Under the pieces are notes generated by a model, which saw only the letters and a program-made list of their open reading frames with translations, did no database searches and was not told where the DNA came from. From Deltaproteobacteria bacterium (lineage in GTDB: Bacteria > Desulfobacterota > DAOWOC01), in assembly GCA_030642225.1 (NCBI GenBank), contig DAOWOC010000033.1:1-8035 (forward strand): DNA of 8,035 nucleotides. Reading direction: 5' to 3'. Of this stretch, positions 1 through 5,427 are shown piece by piece. Every line of letters starts with the position of its first letter. Within the stretch, counting starts at the first letter, position 1. A program made the position numbers and the translations under genes.

Positions 1-704
1 ATATAACTCACAGTATCGCATAGACGCACTACGCATGCCTCTAATGTCATGGGATAAAAATTAACCTTGTTATCCTCTATTTTTTCCCTGATCTCCTGCT
101 CAATATTAACAAATGTCTTATTACGGTCAGGGACAAGCACGTGGGCATGACCTTCACCATCGTGACAAAGAATACCGTCAAGCGTCTGAAGGCTCAGATT
201 TAAGCCCCTTGCACGTTTTTCAATAATTTGAAGGGAAACCACACTCTGAACCGCATGCGAAAAATGACCTATCTCATACTTCATACAAAGACGATCTAAA
301 ATCTTTTCACCATCATGACCAAAAGGGGCATGGCCTATATCATGGCCAAGGGCTATGGCCTCTATTAAATCTTCATTTAAAGAAAGAAGCCTGCCAACGG
401 TCCTGGCAATCTTTGACAAAAGCTGCACATGGAGTACCCTGTGCGTAATATGATCGTTCCTGATAAGATAAAAGACCTGAGTCTTGTCAATATAACGTGT
501 ATATGCCATGGAATGAAGGATTCGATCAGTATCCAGGGCATAATTCTGGCGGTGTCCGATATCTATGATATATTCTTTTTCATTTCTTACAGCGTTCTTA
601 CTCATGGCAGCATAAGGGCTGAGGCGCTCTTTCTCCAGATCATCAAGCCTGCTCCTTAATTGGGAAAGCAAGGCACCTTGATCACTTAAAATATTATTTT
701 TCAT
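1..704 (-). CDS. HD-domain dGTPase-like dNTP triphosphohydrolase (3' end outside window)
   Basis: This is the N-terminal 234 residues of a dGTPase-like protein. The family hydrolyses dNTPs to the deoxynucleoside plus triphosphate, in the cytoplasm, using a metal held by an H...HD...D set. Visible features are the family's lead-in DTDRILHSMAY (58-68) followed by KTQVF (74-78), His92 at the first metal-ligand position, the HD motif in GHDIGHAPFGHDGE (His121-Asp122), FSHAVQS (148-154), GILCHDGE (177-184) and Asp230 in CDTVSY. The helix carrying His92 reads HRVLHVQLLSKIAR where classical dGTPases have TRLTHSLEV, so this is a divergent subgroup and its substrate preference cannot be assigned. The ATG at 702-704 is preceded by GAGGA (716-720, minus strand), 11 bases away. 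It lies 110 bp downstream of the NfeD-like gene on the same strand and may be co-transcribed with it. Family assignment is firm; the exact substrate is unknown. Confidence 0.9.
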   Translation of the reverse strand, partial: MKNNILSDQGALLSQLRSRLDDLEKERLSPYAAMSKNAVRNEKEYIIDIGHRQNYALDTDRILHSMAYTRYIDKTQVFYLIRNDHITHRVLHVQLLSKIARTVGRLLSLNEDLIEAIALGHDIGHAPFGHDGEKILDRLCMKYEIGHFSHAVQSVVSLQIIEKRARGLNLSLQTLDGILCHDGEGHAHVLVPDRNKTFVNIEQEIREKIEDNKVNFYPMTLEACVVRLCDTVSY

Positions 705-814
705 AATGAAATAAGTCCTCAACAATTAAATGCAAAATTTTTAAATGCTCAAAGATATCATGGGGATAACCAGGAAAGTTATAGTTTGATACCATTATAT
801 TTTTCCATTATTTT

Positions 815-1225
815 TTATGTTTTATCGTGATCCTGCTCTACTGTTAACTTCAGGCCGCATATATCCCGGATTAGCACAAATTTTCCTGTTTCAATCGGGG
901 GGCTATTTTCTATAATCTCAGCCAGCCACAGTTCACCTTGTACATTGATATAGCCTAAAGGATCAAGCCGATCCCTTGTTATCCCCTGTTTTCCAATGAG
1001 CGGATTTATTATCTCTGAGCTGTCCCAGTCATAAGCACGCCAAAGAAGAGGAAACAGGATAATATCCTTGGCAATCCATAAAACGCTAGCTGCCCATATT
1101 AACCATACCGGCAATCCTATCCATTTTCGAAGCACCATCATGATCAGTAGAAACAGCACAACGCCGGGTATCTGTATCAGTGTATATCTGATTATTATTC
1201 GGGGTGACCATTTATGTTGATTCAT
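815..1225 (-). CDS. Small NfeD-like membrane protein (two helices plus OB-fold)
   Basis: A 136-residue membrane protein. Two hydrophobic segments (about 15-32 and 39-62) are joined by a short basic turn (RKW). A soluble C-terminal domain (about 77-130) has the NfeD OB-fold signature: GKQG (78-81), LDPLGYINVQGELW (87-100), a central TGKFVLIRDI stretch and the closing GLKLTVE (124-130). NfeD-family OB domains usually work with stomatin/flotillin-type (slipin) membrane proteins in membrane organisation or quality control. No slipin gene and no ClpP-like protease domain is present here, so this is the short type without a visible partner. The ATG at 1223-1225 is the only reasonable start, because a stop codon lies three codons upstream. 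The nearest Shine-Dalgarno-like AAGGA (1241-1245) is 15 bases away, which is long. Family call is good; function is inferred. Confidence 0.82.
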   Translation of the reverse strand: MNQHKWSPRIIIRYTLIQIPGVVLFLLIMMVLRKWIGLPVWLIWAASVLWIAKDIILFPLLWRAYDWDSSEIINPLIGKQGITRDRLDPLGYINVQGELWLAEIIENSPPIETGKFVLIRDICGLKLTVEQDHDKT

Positions 1226-1254
1226 TGTTATTCAAAAAAATCCTTAAAAATAAC

Positions 1255-1272
1255 GTAACCGTGAACGGCTAC
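1255..1272. promoter_or_regulatory. Short dyad upstream of the NfeD-like gene
   Basis: GTA-A-CCGT-GA-ACGG-C-TAC is an inverted repeat, seven of eight positions per arm matching, with a two-base centre. It is GC-richer than its surroundings and sits 30 bases upstream of the NfeD-like start codon, within the likely leader. A regulator-binding site is possible. I could not find a convincing -35/-10 pair next to it, so this is only a candidate. Confidence 0.25.
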
Positions 1273-1343
1273 AAAATAACTTTGAACAAATTTATAATAT
1301 TGAGAGATATCAGAGGCTTTTAACCAAAAGATTATCAGGGGTC

Positions 1344-1386
1344 AACCATAAGACAAGATTATTATTTATGATCTCATCTTACGGTT
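1344..1386 (-). terminator. Hairpin downstream of the actin-like gene
   Basis: Arms 1344-1353 and 1377-1386 pair over 10 bp (one G-U when read on the minus strand). Then come a 2x2 internal loop, four more base pairs (1356-1359 with 1371-1374) and an 11-base loop. It starts 37 bases after the stop codon of the actin-like gene. On the minus strand the stem is followed by GACCCC rather than a run of T, so it is not a textbook intrinsic terminator. It could instead be an RNA-stabilising or processing hairpin between the actin-like and NfeD-like genes. Confidence 0.35.
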
Positions 1387-1423
1387 ATTTAAATTATTAA
1401 AATCAATTTTACTTAAAATGACA

Positions 1424-2002
1424 TCAGTCTTTGTTTGGGGATTCGCCGGTTCCCCATTCAAATTTTCCATATTTGATATATCCACGGACATTATTCATCC
1501 TTGCATCAATCTTGGTGTCAACAGGGCTAACATTACCGTCAATCATGGATTCAAGATATTTTGCCAATGGCGCTGAGCCGCCACCCGTTAAAATAATTGT
1601 GTCAATATCCCAGTCATCGGCCCACAACTGGTTCACCTCATTGGCTATTGCCTCGGCAGTATTGGCAAATATCTGCTCGGTCAGATTTGTGATATTATAC
1701 TGCTGTCCCTTTATTTTAATAACACCTGAATCAACAGACTTATATAAACGATATAATTCAACATGCACACCACTCAACTCTTTAAGCTTGCTTGCAATAA
1801 TTGAAAAACTCTTTGAAATACCAACATCAATAGAACTGCTCCCGCGTTCGATATATCGCAGCTGGTCAAATATTGTAAAATCCGTGGTCCTGAAACCAAT
1901 ATCAACTACAGCAACCTTCTGTTTTTTTAAATCCTGATTTACAATCCTGCCCTGGTCATTCATCAGCAGATTAAAAACGCTTCCAAGCGGCTGGGGCATC
2001 AT
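1424..2002 (-). CDS. C-terminal fragment of the actin-like ATPase
   Basis: An open frame of 192 residues from the first ATG (2000-2002). It carries the second half of the actin fold: VVDIGFRTTDF (phosphate-2 loop, Asp34 and Asp41 of the fragment), then a helical subdomain, then IILTGGGSAPLA (adenosine-binding loop, about 136-147) and a C-terminal NNVRGYIKYGK stretch as in ParM/Alp proteins. No Shine-Dalgarno sequence precedes this ATG (the upstream bases are A/T only). The same frame stays open and family-like for about 50 codons further upstream. Both facts argue that it is the tail of the split gene and not an independently translated protein. Confidence 0.6.
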   Translation of the reverse strand: MMPQPLGSVFNLLMNDQGRIVNQDLKKQKVAVVDIGFRTTDFTIFDQLRYIERGSSSIDVGISKSFSIIASKLKELSGVHVELYRLYKSVDSGVIKIKGQQYNITNLTEQIFANTAEAIANEVNQLWADDWDIDTIILTGGGSAPLAKYLESMIDGNVSPVDTKIDARMNNVRGYIKYGKFEWGTGESPNKD

Positions 2003-2121
2003 TTTAACTTTACTTATATAAATTTTTTTTGAAATTTTTGTCCCGTCAGGTTTATGAAAGATAATATCATGAGTTCCTGATAACTGGCTCGTGAAACGTT
2101 TGTAATATTGTTTTAAATGGG

Positions 2122-2457
2122 CTACTGGAAGGCCAGAAACAATATTAAGAGGGCAGCAGATTTTTCAACAAAATTCCCCACTGCCGTTAATGCGAGTATT
2201 TTTACATATTCTGCAACAAGCTTTTCCTGATCAAGTGTAAATTGCCTTACATTTGATTGAAGTTCTGCGAGGGAACCAATAAAATATGACTTATTATCAA
2301 CAGTAATATGCAAATTTTCAGAAAATGAATTATCTTCAATATTAGATTTAAATTGTATATCTGTTGCCTCACCCATAAGTGATTTAAAGATGGTGAAATC
2401 GTTTCCATCAGTGGCTTTTGTAAACCCGAAGCCTATGTCAACGCCAAGGATATCCAT
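2122..2457 (-). CDS. N-terminal fragment of the actin-like ATPase
   Basis: This frame holds the N-terminal actin-like subdomain. MDILGVDIGFGFTK gives the phosphate-1 loop with Asp7, followed by a beta-rich region that includes ITVDNKSYFIGSLA (51-64) and a helix LVAEYVKILALTAVGNFVE. After about residue 102 the frame departs from the family and reads a short hydrophobic tail (LLILFLAFQ) to a TAG at 2122-2124. That tail comes from out-of-frame reading. An ATG four codons upstream (2467-2469) would extend it by MEKK, but the GGAG at 2464-2467 places the best ribosome site six bases before the ATG at 2455-2457. Without the second half the protein lacks the rest of the ATP site and should not polymerise. 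Confidence 0.6.
   Translation of the reverse strand: MDILGVDIGFGFTKATDGNDFTIFKSLMGEATDIQFKSNIEDNSFSENLHITVDNKSYFIGSLAELQSNVRQFTLDQEKLVAEYVKILALTAVGNFVEKSAALLILFLAFQ
2146..2160 (-). other. Frameshift site in the actin-like gene (probable loss of one C)
   Basis: Upstream of this point the family-like reading is ...NFVEKSAA; downstream it is PLNIVSGLPVAH in the next frame. The minus strand reads GCTGCCCTCTTAAT. Adding one C to the CCC run (2151-2153) gives GCT GCC CCT CTT AAT, coding for AAPLN, which joins both halves smoothly. No slippery heptamer of the X-XXY-YYZ type is in register, so programmed slippage is not supported. Confidence 0.75.
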
Positions 2458-2463
2458 TTTTTT

Positions 2464-2467
2464 CTCC
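2464..2467 (-). promoter_or_regulatory. Ribosome binding site (GGAG) of the actin-like gene
   Basis: GGAG followed by six A and then ATG at 2455-2457. This favours the MDILGVD start over the ATG at 2467-2469, which overlaps the site itself and has no Shine-Dalgarno sequence of its own. Confidence 0.6.
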
Positions 2468-2490
2468 ATGAATAATAAGGTTAACTAATT

Positions 2491-2509
2491 AATAATTTAA
2501 AAAATTATT
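2491..2509. repeat. AT-only inverted repeat upstream of the actin-like gene
   Basis: AATAATTT and AAATTATT are perfect 8-base arms around AAA, 34 bases before the actin-like start. In such AT-rich DNA this may be chance. It lies where a promoter or operator of the gene would be. Confidence 0.25.
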
Positions 2510-2539
2510 GTTTATTGTTAAATAAGTTTACAGTTCTAC

Positions 2540-2549
2540 CTGTTAACAG
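2540..2549. promoter_or_regulatory. Perfect palindrome CTGTTAACAG in the SGNH-actin gap
   Basis: A perfect 10-base palindrome with a second GTTAAC at 2480-2485 and an ACAG...CTGT inverted repeat (2530-2543) overlapping its left half. It lies between the SGNH stop and the actin-like start, so it could be an operator if the actin-like gene has its own promoter. No regulator can be named from the sequence. Confidence 0.25.
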
Positions 2550-2555
2550 TCAAGC

Positions 2556-2579
2556 AATAGCTTGTAATCACAGGCTATT
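2556..2579 (+). repeat. Hairpin spanning the stop codon of the SGNH gene
   Basis: AATAGC (2556-2561) pairs with GCTATT (2574-2579). A T-G pair and TGT/ACA then close a four-base AATC loop, and the whole overlaps the TGA of the SGNH gene. The T run (TTTTT) follows on the plus strand, so as an intrinsic terminator it would stop plus-strand transcripts running towards the SGNH gene. On the minus strand it lacks a T run. Confidence 0.3.
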
Positions 2580-3701
2580 TTTATCAACATGTCCTGATTT
2601 TAAACTATTTTCTTTTTTTTCCTTCAATTTATCCCAAATACGTTCAGCAAGAAGCATTGAGTATAAATCCCTGCCTTTATAGTTAAGATGGCCGTTATCA
2701 CCCCATAATAAAGGCTCTTTGCTAATCAAGATAAATGAATTATCAATTATTTCAGGCTCAATAAGTCCCATGAGATTATCAATATCATAAATATATTTTG
2801 TATAAAAATTAGGTTCAAAAATCAATAAAAGATCAATACCATATTTATTCAATGTATGATTAAGAATGTTTATAAAATTTATCTTACTCATGTTTATCTT
2901 TTCAAGATCAACTATCCCTTTTAATTTGGATGCATCGGTATCGCTGCCAAACAATATGCCGTCACCGCATGAGCATTTAACGCTTATTTTTTTATCGGAA
3001 ATCCTGTTTTTTTGCATTACTTTACACCCTGGTATGCTTAATATATCCTGATTCCCCACACCATTTCTTACCTTTTTTTGAGGAGCAATAATTTTATCAT
3101 TATCCCAATTCCCTGAATTTGTTTTTACCGGCTCAAATCTTGAGTATAATGACCTGACTTGACTATTTACAGGATCAGCATATAAGCGCAGCCTGTTGGT
3201 ACCCGCAAAAAATTTCATTATAGCACGGCCTGCATCCATGAACCCGGCGCCACTCTCCAATAATATTTTAATATCTTTAAGAGCAACGGTAATGGGCAAA
3301 TCCCAATTTTTATCATATAAGGTCTGTATTGATATGTTCATCACAACTGTTTCAGGTTGAAAGCAGACTGTTTTTTCAATGATTGATGGAAAATTTACAA
3401 GCCTTGCTCCGGCAACTCCGAGATTATATGTATTTAAACCGTGTTCTTTAAAAACTCTTTGACTTATTTGATATTCCGCCCTTGAGCTTCCAGTAAAGAT
3501 TAAATCCAAATCTCCTGTCTGATGATTTAAGGCCATGTGTTTTGCCTTGGATTCAATGCTCTCAGTAAAGACAAATTTATTCGTCCGTGAAAGCACAATA
3601 AAATCCAACGCTTCTCCAAGAAGAAAATAGCACGTTAAAAAAGAAGCGGCTAAAATGAAAAAAATATAAGAAGTTTTAGAATTGAAAATAAAGAAATTCA
3701 T
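2568..3701 (-). CDS. Membrane-anchored SGNH-hydrolase-like protein, partner of the MBOAT acyltransferase
   Basis: A 377-residue protein with one N-terminal membrane helix (about 10-30) and a large domain probably outside the cytoplasmic membrane. SGNH features: block I FTGSSRAEY with the likely nucleophile Ser73, a block-II-like NLGVAGAR (93-100), and block V GDNGHLNYKG with Asp335 and His338 as the rest of the triad. Proteins of this sort (compare DltD, AlgX/AlgJ, PatB) take the acyl group delivered by a neighbouring MBOAT protein and pass it to, or remove it from, an extracytoplasmic glycan. The acceptor is unknown here. The ATG at 3699-3701 overlaps the end of the MBOAT gene by 26 bases, suggesting translational coupling. 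A TTG at 3735-3737 would add 12 residues, but neither start has a strong Shine-Dalgarno sequence, and the ATG puts the helix at the normal position. Three cysteines (226, 243 and 245) lie in a middle segment that I do not recognise. Confidence 0.8.
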   Translation of the reverse strand: MNFFIFNSKTSYIFFILAASFLTCYFLLGEALDFIVLSRTNKFVFTESIESKAKHMALNHQTGDLDLIFTGSSRAEYQISQRVFKEHGLNTYNLGVAGARLVNFPSIIEKTVCFQPETVVMNISIQTLYDKNWDLPITVALKDIKILLESGAGFMDAGRAIMKFFAGTNRLRLYADPVNSQVRSLYSRFEPVKTNSGNWDNDKIIAPQKKVRNGVGNQDILSIPGCKVMQKNRISDKKISVKCSCGDGILFGSDTDASKLKGIVDLEKINMSKINFINILNHTLNKYGIDLLLIFEPNFYTKYIYDIDNLMGLIEPEIIDNSFILISKEPLLWGDNGHLNYKGRDLYSMLLAERIWDKLKEKKENSLKSGHVDKNSL

Positions 3702-5064
3702 TTGAACGACCAATTTCCATAATGCAATAAGAAACAAATAAGGCCAGACCTATACAGCAATGACCTGTTACAGAAAATTTATTTTTCATTTTAAGCATTC
3801 TGGTTGTATTAAATGGCAGGCATATTATGAAAAAAGCAGCAATAAGCATGGCAAGCCATAAATAATTTATTAAAACAACTTCATCTATTACAAACATGGA
3901 TTTAAGCATAATTAAGGCATCGGGAAAAGACTTGGACCTGAAAAAAACCAAGCATATATTTATAAAATTAAAGGTTATAAACCATGCGACAAAATTTGGC
4001 ATTTTAATACCTGTTTTTGACCATAAACGTTGAATCACCAAGGCAAATCCATGCAAACCGCCCCATATTATAAATAACCAGCCAGCTCCATGCCATAATC
4101 CGCCAAGAAGCATGGTTATCATTAAATTTATAAACGTTCTGCTACTGCCTTTTGTACTGCCTTTTAGAGGGATATACAGGTAATTCCTGAGAAAATTGGA
4201 GAGAGTTATATGCCATCTGCGCCAGAATTCCTGGATACTCTTTGAACGATACGGAGAATCAAAATTTATTGGTAATTTAATATTAAATAACAGAGCTGAG
4301 CCTATAGCCATATCCGCATAGCCGCTGAAATCAAAATATAGCTGAAAAGTATACGAAAAAGAAGTAGCCCATGCCTGAATTGTTGAAAGTGATAAAGGAT
4401 CATTGAACCCTGTGTTGACCCAGAAGGCAAAGGTATCTGCAATAACACATTTTTTCAGCAATCCAATGACAAATATCAAAAGTCCCATAGAAATATTTTT
4501 ATGATTTAAAAAATAAGTTTCCTTAAGGCTGAACTGGGGCATAATCTGTTTATGGTGTACAATGGGGCCGGCTATAAGTTGTGGGAAAAATGTGACAAAC
4601 TGACAATAGTGAAGAAAATTATACTCCTTTATCTCCTGTTTATAAGCATCTACAATAAAGGCTATCTGCTGAAAGGTAAAAAAAGAAATGGCAAGCGGCA
4701 GGATAATTTTGTCAATATTTAATTCTCGGCTAAATATCATATTAATATTATTTATAAAAAAATTAGCATACTTGTAATAACCAAGAAGACTTAAATTAGC
4801 TATAATGCCCACTACTAATATAAATTTTCTTAAATTTTCTTTTTTTGTAAGATCGCTGAGAGAAAAACCAATAATATAATTAAAAATAACCGAGCAGATT
4901 ATCAGGCTTACATAGGCAGGATTCCAATAACCGTAAAAAAACAGGGATGATCCTGTAAGCCATACCGTAGCAATCTTATTATTGGAAACTCTTCCTATTG
5001 TATAAAAACCTGTAAGGACAAGAGGCAGGAAAATAAACATGTATATATATGAATTAAATAACAT
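3676..5064 (-). CDS. MBOAT-family membrane-bound O-acyltransferase (AlgI/DltB/PatA type)
   Basis: A 462-residue polytopic membrane protein with about ten or more hydrophobic segments. It opens with the usual MBOAT start MLFNSYIYMFIFLPLVL. Family landmarks follow in order: LPLAISFFTFQQIAFIVDAYK (122-142), YCQFVTFFPQLIAGPIV (153-169), YFDFSGYADMAIGSA (243-257), FWRRWHITLSNFLRNYLYIPL (280-300) and GGLWHGAGWLFIIWG (321-335). His325 is the family's catalytic histidine and His285 a second conserved one. Such proteins carry an acyl group through a membrane pore to an SGNH-type partner for O-acylation of a cell-surface polymer (alginate, teichoic acid and peptidoglycan in known cases). The partner gene overlaps its 3' end. 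No polysaccharide synthesis genes are in the window, so the substrate is open. The start has no clear Shine-Dalgarno sequence, but its sequence matches family starts. Confidence 0.93.
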   Translation of the reverse strand: MLFNSYIYMFIFLPLVLTGFYTIGRVSNNKIATVWLTGSSLFFYGYWNPAYVSLIICSVIFNYIIGFSLSDLTKKENLRKFILVVGIIANLSLLGYYKYANFFINNINMIFSRELNIDKIILPLAISFFTFQQIAFIVDAYKQEIKEYNFLHYCQFVTFFPQLIAGPIVHHKQIMPQFSLKETYFLNHKNISMGLLIFVIGLLKKCVIADTFAFWVNTGFNDPLSLSTIQAWATSFSYTFQLYFDFSGYADMAIGSALLFNIKLPINFDSPYRSKSIQEFWRRWHITLSNFLRNYLYIPLKGSTKGSSRTFINLMITMLLGGLWHGAGWLFIIWGGLHGFALVIQRLWSKTGIKMPNFVAWFITFNFINICLVFFRSKSFPDALIMLKSMFVIDEVVLINYLWLAMLIAAFFIICLPFNTTRMLKMKNKFSVTGHCCIGLALFVSYCIMEIGRSNEFLYFQF

Positions 5065-5427
5065 TTAATATTGTATTTATGTAAAAGAACCTTTATAAAT
5101 TTGATTTTTAAAACAAGATTGTAAAAATCCATTTAAACAAAAAATCATGATCTGTAATCTTTTATGTCATCGAAATATAAGCCTCTTTAAGTACAAGATA
5201 CAAGGGTAAAAAAAATTTTATATTTTAATATTTTATTTTAAGCCTTTTATACAAATCAGACATTTACATCCTTGTCTATATTAATTTTATATAATATATT
5301 CTATTTAAAAGGTTGGTAAAAATTTAAAATAATATTTTATTTCAATAAGTTATTTCAATTGATTGAACAATCATTATTTTAAACAGATCTAATCAAAAAA
5401 CAGCTATTTAAACAGGGATAAAATAGC
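5065..5427. other. Divergent AT-rich intergenic region between MBOAT and cyclase genes
   Basis: No open reading frame of note is found on either strand. The region must hold the promoters for both the leftward acylation genes and the rightward cyclase gene. I could not pick a convincing -35/-10 pair because nearly the whole stretch is A/T. No -24/-12 (sigma-54) element is visible. Structured elements are limited to the cluster at 5337-5373. CTATTTAAA also occurs twice, at 5301-5309 and 5404-5412. Confidence 0.6.
5337..5373. promoter_or_regulatory. Direct repeats and overlapping palindromes upstream of the cyclase gene
   Basis: TTATTTCAAT occurs at 5337-5346 and again at 5350-5359, a 13-base period. 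The second copy runs into TTCAAT-TG-ATTGAA (5354-5367), which overlaps TGATTG-AA-CAATCA (5360-5373). Both are perfect 6-base-arm palindromes with 2-base centres. Such a compact set, 55 bases before the cyclase start codon, resembles an operator. The regulator is unknown. Confidence 0.35.

Larger units (their letters stand above)
1424..2457 (-). pseudogene. ParM/StbA-type actin-like ATPase, split by a frameshift
   Basis: This is one actin-fold ATPase gene read in two frames. Actin-like proteins of this group (ParM, Alp types) bind ATP and polymerise into filaments in the cytoplasm, classically to push plasmids apart. Restoring one base near 2151-2153 gives a continuous 344-residue protein, a normal length for the family, with no other stop codon. 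The stretch between the two open frames (2003-2150) is itself open in the downstream frame and reads NIVSGLPVAHLKQYYKRF..., a typical continuation of the family. The three ATP-contact motifs are then in order: phosphate 1 at about 6-14, phosphate 2 at about 186-193 and the glycine-rich adenosine loop at about 291-294. No ParR-like gene or tandem centromere repeats are visible, so a partition role is not supported. It lies about 110 bp downstream of the SGNH gene on the same strand. Whether the break is real, phase-variable or a sequencing error cannot be decided from this sequence. Confidence 0.85.

Noticed and set aside
429..659. Plus-strand open frame of 76 codons
   Set aside because: It lies entirely opposite the N-terminal part of the dGTPase-like gene, which has clear family motifs.
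1431..1937. Plus-strand open frame of 168 codons
   Set aside because: It is antisense to the conserved phosphate-2 and adenosine motifs of the actin-like gene. Its product shows no recognisable domain, and it lacks a Shine-Dalgarno sequence.
2141..2160. Programmed -1 ribosomal frameshift in the actin-like gene
   Set aside because: No slippery heptamer is in register and no stable stem follows at the proper distance. A missing base in the C tract is simpler.
2866..3051. Plus-strand open frame of 61 codons
   Set aside because: Antisense to the SGNH-like gene; no ribosome site and no family resemblance.
3702..3737. TTG start for the SGNH-like gene
   Set aside because: It has no Shine-Dalgarno sequence and adds 12 residues that push the membrane helix inward. 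The ATG at 3699-3701 is preferred, though the TTG is not fully excluded.
5065..5336. Sigma-70 promoter candidates in the AT-rich divergent region
   Set aside because: Many TATAAT-like words occur by composition alone, and none is paired with a good -35 element at 16-18 bases.
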